Shown here: positions 28,497 to 38,414 of the stretch, piece by piece
Layout: each line of letters begins with the position of its first letter
Numbering within the stretch: the first letter of the stretch is position 1
DNA from: Acidobacteriota bacterium
GTDB lineage: Bacteria > Acidobacteriota > Terriglobia > Terriglobales > Acidobacteriaceae
Length of the DNA: 64,000 bases
Reading direction: 5' to 3'
Assembly (NCBI GenBank): GCA_021780315.1
Contig: JAJXYY010000042.1
Coordinates: 186,001-250,000 of the forward strand
Translations under genes and position numbers: made by a program
The notes under the pieces: generated by a model
Told to the model about the DNA's origin: nothing
The model's input: only the letters and a program-made list of their open reading frames with translations
The model's database searches: none

Positions 28497-31400
28497 ATGA
28501 CACAACACTTCAAATTTGTCTGGCGCGTGTTTGCGCTATGTCTCTGCCTTGCATCCTGCGTGATTGGAGCCCATGCGCAGCAGACCTTTGGCAGTATTCT
28601 CGGCACAGTCACCGACGCTACAGGCAATGTCCTGCCCAAGGCGGACGTCTCTCTCCTGAACCAGGACACCGGACTGGAGCGCACGGCCGTAACGAACTCC
28701 ACCGGCGCCTACGCGTTTTACAATCTCGCCATCGGCAGCTACACACTACGCGTGACCAATGCCGGATTCTCCGAGGCCAAGTTTCCCAACATTCTCATCC
28801 AAGCCGACCGCACGGTTACGCTGAACGCCCGCATGACGATTGGCTCCGTCAACTCCGTAGTCAGCGTAAACGCCACTCCGCTGCTCAACGCGGTAGATAC
28901 GACGAATGGCTACGTGCTGGACAGCAAGCAGATCGAAAACATTCCGCTGGCCACGGGCAGCTTTACGCAGCTTGCTGTGCTTGCTCCGGGCGTCTCCGCG
29001 GAGTTGCTCTCCGGCACTGGAACCCAGACTGGACTGGGCAATCAGCCCATCTGGGCAAACGGCCAGCGCGATACGTCGAACACTTTCCTGTTCAACGGTG
29101 TGGATACCAGCAATCTCTTCAACGGCAAGTCCACCTCGCAGGTAGCCAGCGGTCGCGTCGTGCCCAACACAGGCGAAGGCTTCGGCCCTGGCGGCTCCAT
29201 CCTGACCGGCACCTCGGTCTACGATGCCATCGGCCAGGCCATCCCCACGCCCGCTCCGGAGACCATTCAGGAGATTCGGGTCAACACCTCCATGTACGAC
29301 GCGCAACAGGGTTCAACCAGCGGCGCACACATCGACATGAGCACGAAGGCCGGCACCAACGAGATCCACGGCAAGGCCTACCTCTACCGCGGTACAGACT
29401 GGCTCAATGCAGCACCGTTCTTCTACAAACAGGATGGCATCGTCCCTGCGGTGCCGCAGTTGCACCGCTTCACTGCTGGCGCCACGGTGGGCGCGCCAAT
29501 CATCAAGGACAAGCTCTTCGGCTTTCTGGCCTACAACGCCATCCGCGTCTCCGACCAATCATCGGGCATCTCCAACCTGGCCGTGATGCCGGGCCTTGGC
29601 TCGGACCGCAGTGCGCAGACCTTGGTCAACCTGCTGCAAACCAACTTCGGAACCACCATCTCGACCGCACAAATCGATCCGGCGGCTCTGGCGCTGTTCA
29701 ACTTCAAGCTGCCCAACGGCCAGTACCTGATTCCTTCTGCGCAGCGTGCGTTCACTGCGCTAACCAACGTTACCCTCCAGGGTCGGCCATTCTTCGGCGC
29801 CGATCAGGCTGTTGCCAATCTGGATTGGAACGCGGCCAAGCACGATGTTGTCTCTGCCAAATACTTCTATCAACATGACCCAACCGTGGCACCGTACACC
29901 AACTCCGCTACGGATGGTTTTGCGCAGCGCCTGGACTCCGGAGCCCACGTCGCTTCGCTGACCAACGCGCTGAACCTGACCCCGAATGTCAACTGGACCC
30001 AGACGCTCGGCTTCGTTCGCGAAAAGGCCTACTCCAACGACGACCAGGCGCTGACGCCCTCGCAGGCAGGAATCAATCTGTTCGGTTCCAGCTTCTTCCC
30101 CGGCATCAATGTCCGTAATTTTTCCAGCTCGCAGGCAAACACTTCCATCAACATCGGCAATACCAGCACGTTCAACCGCACCGGAGTCTTCCAGAATCGC
30201 CTGGCTCCTTCGACCGATCTGATCTGGACTCTGGGCAAACATACCCTGACCACCGGCGCCAGCTACAGCTACACCCAACTGAATATCCGCAACCGCCGCA
30301 CCCAGTCCGCTAACCTCAACTTCAATAGCCTCGCCGACTTTCTGCAAGGTAAATTGCGCAGCAACAGTTCCCTGTTGCTGGGTGCTAGCAGCCGCTACTA
30401 CCGTGCCAACCAGGTGGGGTCGTACCTGCAGGACAAGTTCCAAATCACGCCAACCCTCTCGCTGACCGCGGGGATACGCTACGACTGGGATGGACCGCTC
30501 AGCGAGAAGTATGGCAACCTGTTCAACTTCGATCCCAGTCGTTACCAGTACGACGCGACCTCGGACACCATCACCAACAACGGCTTCATCATCGCCGGCA
30601 ACAATAAGCTGTTCCCCACAGCCGGGGTCAGCAACTCAACCCTCAAGGGTCGGCAGTGGGGCTTCGCACCGCGGCTTGGCTTTGCGTATTCGCCTTCGAT
30701 GTTCCATGACAAGGTCGTCGTGCGTGGCGGCGTTGGTCTCTACTACGATCGCGGCGAGTTGTTCACCTACCTCTCCCCAGGCGCAGGCAGCGGCATCAGC
30801 GGCCCGTTTGGCGTAACGCAGGAGCCACCGTTTGTAGTTCCTGTTGCACCGCCTTCCGGCGCGACACTCAGCAACCCGTTCGGCACCGTGGCGCCCACGC
30901 CACCAACCGGAAATCCAGCGGACTTCAGCAAATACCTGCCCAACAAAGCCGCAATTATCAACGGTGCGCAGACCTTCCCCTTTGGTGCCTACGACATCAA
31001 CAACAAGCTGCCCTACACAGAGAACTTTGCGTTTGATATCCAATGGCAGCCGCGCAACAACCTGGCCATCGACCTCGGCTACGTTGGTAATCGCGGCCGT
31101 CATGGCGTCATCCCCGTGCCCTTCAACCAGCCACAGATCGCCACGGCATCGCATCCCGTCAACGGCGAGATCTACAGCTACGGCCAGCAGGCAACGGACA
31201 CCAACGGCAATAACCTGACCACCGAGCCGTACAGCACCTACAACGGAGGCAACACCGATCTGCGTACGCCTTACCTTGGCTACTCCATCAACTCGGTTAG
31301 CTACAAGGCCGCTGGCGTCTCCGCGTACGATGCGTTGCAACTGCATGTGGAGCAGCGTCTGACGCATGGTTTACAGGTGGGCTTCTCGTACACCTGGTCG

Positions 31401-32237
31401 CATGCACTGGATGAGCAGTCTGGCCTGGGGCTCTTCTATAACGGCAATAATGCGCTGAACCTTCGCGATGGCTATGCCTCTTCGGACTTCGATCGCACTC
31501 ACACCACCAACTTCTTCTACACCTACGAATTCCCCAAGTTCGGCTCCGAGTCCACGCTGCTGGGACGCTTCACCAATGGATGGCAGTTGAGCGGCATCAC
31601 CGTGCTGCAGTCGGGCCAACCGTACTCCGTGGAAGACTACTCCGGCACCGTGGGCAGCATCTACTACGGACCGGGTAACGACGGTATCACCAACCCGATC
31701 ATTCCGTTGGCGGCAGGCTTCACGCCGAAGACAGCCAAGACCGGACACTCCGGTGGCTTCGTCGATGCCGCCGGCAACGGTCTGGCACTGAACCCTGCAG
31801 CCTTCGGCATTCCGCTCATCCAGCCCGGACAGCAGGGTGTACCCAACTGCGGCCTATCCACAGCCGGAGCGCAGGTTTGCGATATCTACGAGACCGGCTT
31901 CACCACTGGACAACGCAATATCTTCCGCCAGGCCTTCCAGAAGCGCGCCGATATCTCGCTGATCAAGAACACCAAGATCAACGAGCGCATCAGCCTGCAC
32001 TACAGCTTCGATGTCTATAACCTGACCAACACCACCAGCTTCGACATTCCGGGAAACTCCATCGCACTCGGCTTCTTCAACTACGCAGTACCGTACGATC
32101 CCACACAGTCCACAGCTGCGAACCTGGGCAACCAGTACGCTCCGCTGACCCAGTCCAACAACCAGGGACTAGGCCAGGTCACCAACACCATCGGAGGCCC
32201 GCGCAACATCCAGATGTCGCTGCACATCATCTACTAG
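28497..32237 (+). CDS. Oar-like TonB-dependent outer membrane receptor
   Basis: Very large outer-membrane protein (1246 residues), a type greatly expanded in Acidobacteria. Signal peptide (to about 30, GAHAQ), carboxypeptidase-regulatory domain (about 33-115: GSILGTVTDATGNVLPKADVSLLN), plug with FLFNGVDTSNLF and EIRVNTSMYDAQQG, then a long beta-barrel (e.g. WQPRNNLAIDLGYVGNRGRH, FSYTWSHALDEQSG, SLHYSFDVYNLTN). It is assigned to import or binding of large substrates such as glycans; the ligand is unknown. A GAGG ribosome site precedes the ATG and a terminator follows the stop. Confidence 0.93.
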   Translation: MTQHFKFVWRVFALCLCLASCVIGAHAQQTFGSILGTVTDATGNVLPKADVSLLNQDTGLERTAVTNSTGAYAFYNLAIGSYTLRVTNAGFSEAKFPNILIQADRTVTLNARMTIGSVNSVVSVNATPLLNAVDTTNGYVLDSKQIENIPLATGSFTQLAVLAPGVSAELLSGTGTQTGLGNQPIWANGQRDTSNTFLFNGVDTSNLFNGKSTSQVASGRVVPNTGEGFGPGGSILTGTSVYDAIGQAIPTPAPETIQEIRVNTSMYDAQQGSTSGAHIDMSTKAGTNEIHGKAYLYRGTDWLNAAPFFYKQDGIVPAVPQLHRFTAGATVGAPIIKDKLFGFLAYNAIRVSDQSSGISNLAVMPGLGSDRSAQTLVNLLQTNFGTTISTAQIDPAALALFNFKLPNGQYLIPSAQRAFTALTNVTLQGRPFFGADQAVANLDWNAAKHDVVSAKYFYQHDPTVAPYTNSATDGFAQRLDSGAHVASLTNALNLTPNVNWTQTLGFVREKAYSNDDQALTPSQAGINLFGSSFFPGINVRNFSSSQANTSINIGNTSTFNRTGVFQNRLAPSTDLIWTLGKHTLTTGASYSYTQLNIRNRRTQSANLNFNSLADFLQGKLRSNSSLLLGASSRYYRANQVGSYLQDKFQITPTLSLTAGIRYDWDGPLSEKYGNLFNFDPSRYQYDATSDTITNNGFIIAGNNKLFPTAGVSNSTLKGRQWGFAPRLGFAYSPSMFHDKVVVRGGVGLYYDRGELFTYLSPGAGSGISGPFGVTQEPPFVVPVAPPSGATLSNPFGTVAPTPPTGNPADFSKYLPNKAAIINGAQTFPFGAYDINNKLPYTENFAFDIQWQPRNNLAIDLGYVGNRGRHGVIPVPFNQPQIATASHPVNGEIYSYGQQATDTNGNNLTTEPYSTYNGGNTDLRTPYLGYSINSVSYKAAGVSAYDALQLHVEQRLTHGLQVGFSYTWSHALDEQSGLGLFYNGNNALNLRDGYASSDFDRTHTTNFFYTYEFPKFGSESTLLGRFTNGWQLSGITVLQSGQPYSVEDYSGTVGSIYYGPGNDGITNPIIPLAAGFTPKTAKTGHSGGFVDAAGNGLALNPAAFGIPLIQPGQQGVPNCGLSTAGAQVCDIYETGFTTGQRNIFRQAFQKRADISLIKNTKINERISLHYSFDVYNLTNTTSFDIPGNSIALGFFNYAVPYDPTQSTAANLGNQYAPLTQSNNQGLGQVTNTIGGPRNIQMSLHIIY

Positions 32238-32276
32238 CGGATCGTACGATCAACCACCAACAAAGCAAGTAGCAAC

Positions 32277-32312
32277 AAGAGGTATGCCGATAGTTTCGGC
32301 ATACCTCTTTTA
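32277..32312 (+). terminator. Rho-independent terminator after the Oar-like receptor
   Basis: A 14-bp perfect stem (arms 32277-32290 and 32296-32309, loop TAGTT) ends in CTTTTA, 40 bp after the receptor stop. Confidence 0.9.
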
Positions 32313-32371
32313 CTGTGCCCCGGTACGCCGCGCCGTAACCCACCGACGCGACAGCCTCGCGTGAATGACGC

Positions 32372-34390
32372 TTACTGCCCCATCTTCTGCTCCACGATCG
32401 GCACCCACTTTTCGCGGCCTCCGGCTTCCATTCCCTTGGCCACCTCCAGCGCTCTGACGTAGTGCGTCTTCGCCTCATCCTTGCGTCCTGATGCGGCCAG
32501 CGCGTCTCCCATCGCAATCTCCTCCCGCAATCCGCCTGGATTCAATGTCTCCGCAGTCTCTGCCTCTTGCAGTGCCTCCGGTATCTTGCCTGCCTTCAGC
32601 AGCACCGCTGTCTGTTGTGTATGGCTCAACGCCGCAGCCATTGGAATGGCAAACTCCCCATCGAAGACAAAAATGCCATCCTGAATGAACGCCGTTGGCT
32701 TTACCGTGCGGAAGGGCTCAAACAGGTTCAGTGCGTTCGAACCGAACTCGAACGAATTCAAGTCGCCCGCGCTGATCAGCACCGGCCCATGGATCACCGA
32801 AGGCACCACAATCTGCTCATCGGAAAACCACGAGTCCGGCGTCGGCAGCCGCTTGCACGGTATTCCGTAGTCCGAAGGCAACACAAACGGCGCCACAAAG
32901 TAGGCGATCCAGCAGTCCTTGATACCATGCTGATCGACGTAATTTTTTGTCGCCTTCAACTGCTGGCCCCAATCCGTATTCGAGTCCGTCAGGTACTTAT
33001 AGGTCTGCGTCGGCCCACCCCAGGCTTCATTCGAATACGCAATGTAGTTCGGGTATGCCATCGCCGACGAACCCACATGCAGCAGCAGCAGCGCGGCCAC
33101 CGTCCAACCCCACGTTCGATGACGTTGCACCAGCGTCCACGCACCGCCCGCAGCCAGCACAATCCCAAATACCCACAGCGGCAAAATATGCCGAGCGCCA
33201 ATATTCAAATGCGAAGTCATTGCTGTCCACAGGTAGATGACCGGTGGCACCAGCAGGAAAAACACCTCGCGCCGGAAGCGTAGCCGACCCGACACAATCG
33301 CCCACAGACTTAGCCCCAGCAGTACCAGAAACCCCAACGTCGACTTGATCGTGAACAGTACCGGAAAGTAATACCACAGGCCGTGCGCATACACCTTGCC
33401 GAAGAAGTAACTCGGCATCCCATTCGCCATCGACCGCACATCCGCCAGGCCATACAACCAGCTCTCCGGCAGAACATGTAACTTTGCAAGGAACAAAATA
33501 CCATGCTGCTCCATCGGCTGCAGGGGCAGCACATACTCCGCCAGCGACGGATCCAGCTTCAGCCCTGCCGGGCGTGCCGCATAACGAAACCCATAGAACG
33601 CCCACAGCACCAACACCGCGATTACGATCACCCCAGCCAACGTGCCTGCCATGCGCAGGGCCACCCGTCCTCGGCTCTCGAGGCCAGATGCAGACACGGA
33701 CGCCTCACGCCAGCGAAACCACACCTCGCCCGCAGCCAGGCATACCAGCATCGGGAGTAACAGCACGGCAGAGTGCTTCGCCGCCAGCGCCAGTCCCGCC
33801 GCCAACCCCACCAGCGCCATGCGTGCCAGCGATGGCTGTTTAGCGTAGCGATAGAAGGCGTACACCGTCGCAAACATGCAGCAGCTCAAGGCCATATCCG
33901 TCGTCACATAAGCACCATGCGCCAGTACATTCGGATCGAACACGAACAAGATCATCGCAATCAGTCCGGCCCCCAGCCCGAACATCTCGCGGCCTGCCAC
34001 AAACACCAACAGGGCCAGCGTCAACACAAACACGCCCACCATCAACCGCACCCGAAAGATCAACGAATCCGCGCTGTACTGCGGCCCGTTGCGGAACAGC
34101 AGCTCGCGGCCATCCATATAGGATTCCGTCTTGAAGAATCGTCCCTGTAGCGCCGGAACCCGCAGCGGAAGATGCAGCAACGGAATCGTCGCCAGCAGCT
34201 TCACCATCGGCGGATGCTCCGGATTCAGACCAAAGTCGCCCGTCTTCCAGCTCTCGTAGCCCGCAAAGATGTGGTCGCCCTCATCCCACGTCAGCGACTG
34301 CTGCCGAATCGTCGAGACCACCTCGACCGCCAGCACCACCAACAGCAACGCCACCAGTCCGACAACATATCGCGGCTTCCATCCCAACAT
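32372..34390 (-). CDS. Glycosyltransferase family 39-like membrane protein with C-terminal TPR
   Basis: Protein of 672 residues. An N-terminal helix, then the diagnostic TWDEGDHIFAGYESWKTGDFG and NPEHPP loop with acidic residues of GT39/ArnT-type (GT-C fold) transferases, and about ten membrane helices. After the membrane part is a soluble region with YSNEAWGG and DSNTDWGQQL, then TPR-like helices near the C-terminus (AGKIPEALQEAETAE; DALAASGRKDEAKTHY). It likely moves a sugar from a polyprenyl-phosphate donor to an outer-face acceptor, unknown here. GGGAGG precedes the ATG. It is divergent from the OPT transporter (135 bp). Confidence 0.87.
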   Translation of the reverse strand: MLGWKPRYVVGLVALLLVVLAVEVVSTIRQQSLTWDEGDHIFAGYESWKTGDFGLNPEHPPMVKLLATIPLLHLPLRVPALQGRFFKTESYMDGRELLFRNGPQYSADSLIFRVRLMVGVFVLTLALLVFVAGREMFGLGAGLIAMILFVFDPNVLAHGAYVTTDMALSCCMFATVYAFYRYAKQPSLARMALVGLAAGLALAAKHSAVLLLPMLVCLAAGEVWFRWREASVSASGLESRGRVALRMAGTLAGVIVIAVLVLWAFYGFRYAARPAGLKLDPSLAEYVLPLQPMEQHGILFLAKLHVLPESWLYGLADVRSMANGMPSYFFGKVYAHGLWYYFPVLFTIKSTLGFLVLLGLSLWAIVSGRLRFRREVFFLLVPPVIYLWTAMTSHLNIGARHILPLWVFGIVLAAGGAWTLVQRHRTWGWTVAALLLLHVGSSAMAYPNYIAYSNEAWGGPTQTYKYLTDSNTDWGQQLKATKNYVDQHGIKDCWIAYFVAPFVLPSDYGIPCKRLPTPDSWFSDEQIVVPSVIHGPVLISAGDLNSFEFGSNALNLFEPFRTVKPTAFIQDGIFVFDGEFAIPMAAALSHTQQTAVLLKAGKIPEALQEAETAETLNPGGLREEIAMGDALAASGRKDEAKTHYVRALEVAKGMEAGGREKWVPIVEQKMGQ

Positions 34391-34525
34391 TCGTCACGCC
34401 TCCCAACCATATTTCTGCAATACCGGAGAATACCTCACCACCCTATCTCTTGCCTTCCCCCCGCTGATACACTCGCCTCCAGCCTCATCATTGCAAAATT
34501 GACCTCGGGAGCTACACCACAACCC

Positions 34526-36793
34526 ATGTCTGCCTCCACTCTCCCCAAGCCCGCCTTCAAACCCTTTGTACCCGACACCGCTTCACGGCCTGAGCTCTCC
34601 GCCCGCGCCCTCCTTCTCGGCGCCATCTTCGGCGTCCTCTTCGGAGCCGTAACGGTCTACGTCGGCCTCCGCGCCGGACTCACCGTCGCCGCATCCATCC
34701 CCATCTCGGTGCTCTCCATCTCCATCCTGCGCGCCTTTGGCAAGGCCAGCATCCTCGAAAACAATATCGTCCAATCCACCGGCAACGCTGGCCAATCCAT
34801 CGCCTCTGGCGTCATCTTCACCTTGCCCGCGCTCATCTTCCTCGGCTTCGATCTTGAGTCATCCCGCATCTTCGCCCTCGCCCTCTTCGGCGGATGGCTC
34901 GGCGTCCTCTTCATGATTCCGCTGCGCCGCCAGCTCATCGTGGAGGAGCACGATGCCCTCGTCTACCCCGAAGGCACTGCCTGCGCCGACGTCCTGATCG
35001 CAGGCGAACGTGGCGGCTCCTTCGCCTCCCGCGTCTTTCTAGGACTCGGGCTTGGCGCGGTCTATACCCTCTTCCAGAACGACAATCTCTTCTCGCTCTG
35101 GCCCTCGCAGCCCGACTACCAGCCCGACCTCGGCGCCCAGCACCTGCTCAAAGGCTCCGCCATCCGCGCCGACTGCACCCCGGAGTACCTCGGCGTCGGC
35201 TACATCATCGGCCTCCGCGTCGCCGCCATCATGCTCGCCGGCGGAGTCTTCTCCTGGCTCGTACTGATGCCCGCCATCTACTTCTTCGGCTCGCACCTCA
35301 GCACTCCGCTCTACCCCGGCACCGTGCTGGTCAAGGACATGTCCCCCTCCGACCTGTGGCGCACCTACGTCCGCCCCATGGGTGCCGGAGCCGTCGCCGC
35401 CGCCGGACTCATCACCCTCCTCCGCACCCTGCCCACCATCGTCGGAGCCCTCACCCAGGGCTTCAAAAAAACCGGCAGCAAACTCGCAGCAGCCAGGCCT
35501 TCCCGCACCGAACATGACCTGCCGCCCATCGTTGTCTTTGGCGGCTCCGCATTGCTGGTTCTACTAATGTTCCTCTTCCTGCAGTTCAAACCCATCCCCG
35601 GAGCCTACGTCGGCCCGCTCGCCAACTTGAGTGCCGCCCTGCTGATCGTCGTCTTTGGATTTCTATTTGTAACCGTATCTGCACGTATCGTCGGCATCGT
35701 CGGCAGCAGCGCCAGCCCAGTCTCCGGCATGACCATCGCCACGCTGATGGCTACTGCCGCCATCTTCCTCGTCAAAGGCTGGACCGCACCCGCCTTCGGA
35801 GCCCTCGCCATCACCATCGGTGGAGTGGTCTGCATCGCCGCCTCCAACGCGGGCGACACCTCGCAGGACCTCAAGACCGGCTACCTCATCGGAGCCACCC
35901 CCTGGAAGCAGCAGGTCGCCATCATGGTCGGCGTCATCGTCTCCATCTTCTCCATCGGAGCCACGCTCAACGCCATGAACAAAGGCCTAGAAACCTTCCA
36001 GCGCCTGCCCCACCCCATCGCCTTCTCGCTGGCGCAACTGCCCGATGGCGTCCAGAACAACGGCAACTTCACCCGTGATCGCATCACCCTGGCAGAGAGC
36101 AAAGCCGCGAGCACCCAAGGCCCAGCCCCTGCGAATATGGGATCCGCCCTCAACGCCCAGGGCAAGCAAGAATTAAGCAACACTCGCAGTTACATTCTGC
36201 TCAACGCCATCGGCTCCACCACGCTCGACGACGGCAAGTACCTCTACAACCCCACCACCCACCAGATCGAAGTCCAGTGGATCCAGGGCATCGGCAGCGA
36301 GAAGGCCGCCGCGCCACAGGGCCGCCTGATGGCCACCGTCATCAACGGAATCCTCTCCCGCAAACTCCCCTGGGCGCTGGTGCTGCTAGGCGTCGCCGTG
36401 GTGCTGGTGGTGGAGCTACTCGGCATCCGTTCGCTCACCTTCGCCGTCGGCGCCTACCTCTCCATCGCCACCACCCTCGCCATCTTCGTCGGCGGAGTCG
36501 TCCGCTGGATGGTCGATCGCGCCATGCTTCAACACAAAGCCAAAGAGGCCGCCGCACTCGACTCCGAAGAGGTCTCGCCCGGCTCGCTCTACGCCTCTGG
36601 CCTGATCGCCGCCGGAGGCATCGTCGGCCTGCTCGGCGTCGTCATCAAGCTCTACGAAGCCGCCACCGACCGCACCATCCCCCGCTTCTCCGACCACAAC
36701 CCCCTCCACCACGACTGGGTCAGCGTCATCATGTTCGCAGCCCTCGCCTTCAGCCTCTACTACTTCGCACGAAAGCCACTGGAGACAAAATAA
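34526..36793 (+). CDS. Oligopeptide transporter, OPT family
   Basis: Membrane transporter of 755 residues with about 14-16 hydrophobic segments. RALLLGAIFGVLFGAVTVYVGLRAGLTV and LENNIVQSTGNAGQSIASGV are the prokaryotic OPT hallmarks; later segments include MTIATLMATAAIF and ASNAGDTSQDLKTGYLIGATPW. It is predicted to import oligopeptides or metal-chelate complexes by proton symport. The start at 34526 (MSASTL) follows GGGAG; the upstream in-frame reading is low-complexity and rejected. The AT-richer cassette at 36800 begins only 6 bp after its stop and could be read from its transcript. Confidence 0.92.
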   Translation: MSASTLPKPAFKPFVPDTASRPELSARALLLGAIFGVLFGAVTVYVGLRAGLTVAASIPISVLSISILRAFGKASILENNIVQSTGNAGQSIASGVIFTLPALIFLGFDLESSRIFALALFGGWLGVLFMIPLRRQLIVEEHDALVYPEGTACADVLIAGERGGSFASRVFLGLGLGAVYTLFQNDNLFSLWPSQPDYQPDLGAQHLLKGSAIRADCTPEYLGVGYIIGLRVAAIMLAGGVFSWLVLMPAIYFFGSHLSTPLYPGTVLVKDMSPSDLWRTYVRPMGAGAVAAAGLITLLRTLPTIVGALTQGFKKTGSKLAAARPSRTEHDLPPIVVFGGSALLVLLMFLFLQFKPIPGAYVGPLANLSAALLIVVFGFLFVTVSARIVGIVGSSASPVSGMTIATLMATAAIFLVKGWTAPAFGALAITIGGVVCIAASNAGDTSQDLKTGYLIGATPWKQQVAIMVGVIVSIFSIGATLNAMNKGLETFQRLPHPIAFSLAQLPDGVQNNGNFTRDRITLAESKAASTQGPAPANMGSALNAQGKQELSNTRSYILLNAIGSTTLDDGKYLYNPTTHQIEVQWIQGIGSEKAAAPQGRLMATVINGILSRKLPWALVLLGVAVVLVVELLGIRSLTFAVGAYLSIATTLAIFVGGVVRWMVDRAMLQHKAKEAAALDSEEVSPGSLYASGLIAAGGIVGLLGVVIKLYEAATDRTIPRFSDHNPLHHDWVSVIMFAALAFSLYYFARKPLETK

Positions 36794-36799
36794 GCCGAT

Positions 36800-37462
36800 A
36801 TGCAAATCATTATTCAATGTGCTGCTACAAAACAGCCTAACGCGCCGAGCCTTCAAAGTTTGCGAGGCAAAATCGCAGTCTTTGTTGCGCAGCCTGATAT
36901 AGCGCCGCCAGCTAGAGGGTGCATATTTTGCCGACCTGACGATCTCATCCCAGGTGAAGACCAAACTTGGCGCGAATTGTTACTTTTGAAGCAAACAGAT
37001 CTTAGCTCAACGCTTTTTCCTGCGTGGCAACTCTATCGACCTCGTAGCCAACCAGAAATCTACAACAAGCTCGCCTCTCATTTTGGGCCAAAGAACTGCT
37101 TCATCCTAAGCGCTGGCTGGGGCTTAGTCAGAGGTGATTTCCGCCTACCCGATTACGACATTACGTTCAGCACAGCACCTAAAGTGGCTGCTTACAAGCG
37201 ACGAAAACAAGGGGCTGCGTATGCGGATTTCAAGCAGCTTCCCAAGACAAATGAGCCAATAATATTCTTGGGTGGACAGCCTTACCTACCGTTTCTCTCG
37301 CAAATTATTGGCGATCGCAGAGCCGTGACGGTTGTCGCTCGCAACAAGAAGATGGTTTTACCGCAAGAATCTTGGAATCAGATTATCTTTGAGACAACAG
37401 CCTCAACAAACTGGCACTATTCTGCGGCCTTAAGCATTCTGAAGGGGAAGCTAAAACCATGA
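36800..37462 (+). CDS. DUF6884-like protein, first gene of an accessory cassette
   Basis: Protein of 220 residues with a distinct layout: MQIIIQCAATK at the N-terminus, a CIFC pair (C41, C44), LFPAWQLY (72-79), and the key block FILSAGWGLVRGDFRLPDYDITFS (about 101-124). That block resembles the 'ILSA-xxGLV ... PYDxTL' signature of DUF6884/YaaA-like proteins, some of which are tied to nucleic-acid modification or mobile and defence loci; the link is inference. Base composition drops sharply (29/60 GC at 37201-37260 against 42/60 at 36661-36720 in the OPT gene). Its stop overlaps the next start as ATGA. No biochemical function is assigned. Confidence 0.75.
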   Translation: MQIIIQCAATKQPNAPSLQSLRGKIAVFVAQPDIAPPARGCIFCRPDDLIPGEDQTWRELLLLKQTDLSSTLFPAWQLYRPRSQPEIYNKLASHFGPKNCFILSAGWGLVRGDFRLPDYDITFSTAPKVAAYKRRKQGAAYADFKQLPKTNEPIIFLGGQPYLPFLSQIIGDRRAVTVVARNKKMVLPQESWNQIIFETTASTNWHYSAALSILKGKLKP

Positions 37463-38082
37463 CGGCTGAGTATAGTCTCTGCGAAAAACTGCATAGCAAG
37501 GTCGGGAAACTGCCCAGCTATCAATTCAGCTCCTTGCCGTCCGATCTGCCTTCGGATGGAGTTTATTTTTGTTTCGAGAAAAAAGAAACTGGGCACGGGG
37601 GCCTGCGGATTACACGAATTGGCAGTCATACTGGGAAAGGAAACCTCGCCGCGAGACTCCGTGAGCATATAACCGTAAACAAAGATCGAAGCATCTTCCG
37701 TAAACATATTGGACGGGCACTCCTAAATTGCGATAGGGACCCTTTTCTTGCAGATTGGGACATTGATCTAACTACGCGAACAGCTCGAGACAAACACGCT
37801 CATCGAATCGACTTCGAAAAGCAAAATGCCGTAGAACTTAGAGTGTCTGATTACCTACGAACCGCGTTTACATTTGCGATTCTGCCAATGACCGATTGTG
37901 CTCAAGCACTTAATTTTGAAGCTGCAGCTATAGGGAGCGTTTCGAACTGTCCGCGATGCAAGGCGAGTTCGACATGGTTGGGATTATCTTCTCCAAATTC
38001 GCATATTGCCAGTAGTGGCTTATGGCAGATCAGGGGACTTTGGGGAGCTGGATTGACAGAAGGTCAACTATCCGCCTTGTAG
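37459..38082 (+). CDS. GIY-YIG-like nuclease family protein, second gene of the cassette
   Basis: Protein of 207 residues. The N-terminal half fits a divergent GIY-YIG fold: GVYFCFE (34-40) for GIY, RIGSH (53-57) for YIG, Arg in LAARLREH (63-70), and Glu154 in LNFEAAAI as a plausible metal-binding catalytic residue. Between them is DRSIFRKHIGRALLN (76-90). A CPRC motif, WLGLSSP (173-179) and SGLW follow near the C-terminus. Nuclease activity is predicted, not known. The ATG overlaps the upstream stop, so the two products are probably made together. AT-rich codon use matches the upstream gene and differs from all flanking genes, pointing to recent transfer. Confidence 0.72.
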   Translation: MTAEYSLCEKLHSKVGKLPSYQFSSLPSDLPSDGVYFCFEKKETGHGGLRITRIGSHTGKGNLAARLREHITVNKDRSIFRKHIGRALLNCDRDPFLADWDIDLTTRTARDKHAHRIDFEKQNAVELRVSDYLRTAFTFAILPMTDCAQALNFEAAAIGSVSNCPRCKASSTWLGLSSPNSHIASSGLWQIRGLWGAGLTEGQLSAL

Positions 38083-38120
38083 ACGTGTGCAACGCGTCAG
38101 ATAGTTGGTCACGCTCTGCC

Positions 38121-38414
38121 TCAAGCCGCCTCCAAATCCACCCGCACCCTCCGCCCCAGCGCTGTAGCGATATTCACTAGAGCATCCAGCGAAAACCGCG
38201 CTACTCGTCCTCGCAGCAGGTCATTGATCCGAGGCTGCGTCACCCCACATCGCTTGGCCGCTTCCACTTGCGTCCATCCGTGCTCTTTCACGATCGCCTC
38301 AATCTTCTGCATCAACTCCGCCCGCGCCCGCAGATTCGCAGCCTCCTCCGGAGTATCCGCGAGAGCATCCCACACACTCGCGAACCGTTCGACTTTCTTC
38401 GCCGGCTTTTTCAT
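38121..38414 (-). CDS. HigA-type antitoxin, XRE-family HTH
   Basis: DNA-binding protein of 97 residues. A helix-turn-helix is visible at about 48-70 (TQVEAAKRCGV, TQPRINDLLRG), after a basic N-terminus and acidic helix (DTPEEAANLRARAEL). Antitoxins of this sort neutralise the partner toxin and repress the operon. Its ATG overlaps the toxin stop as ATGA, and the order toxin then antitoxin is that of higBA. It runs convergently against the DUF6884-like/GIY-YIG cassette, 38 bp away. Confidence 0.85.
   Translation of the reverse strand: MKKPAKKVERFASVWDALADTPEEAANLRARAELMQKIEAIVKEHGWTQVEAAKRCGVTQPRINDLLRGRVARFSLDALVNIATALGRRVRVDLEAA

Noticed and set aside
34172..34525. N-terminal extension of the OPT transporter frame
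   Set aside because: It overlaps the GT39 gene on the other strand and is low-complexity Gln/Arg/His; the family start at 34526 has a ribosome site.
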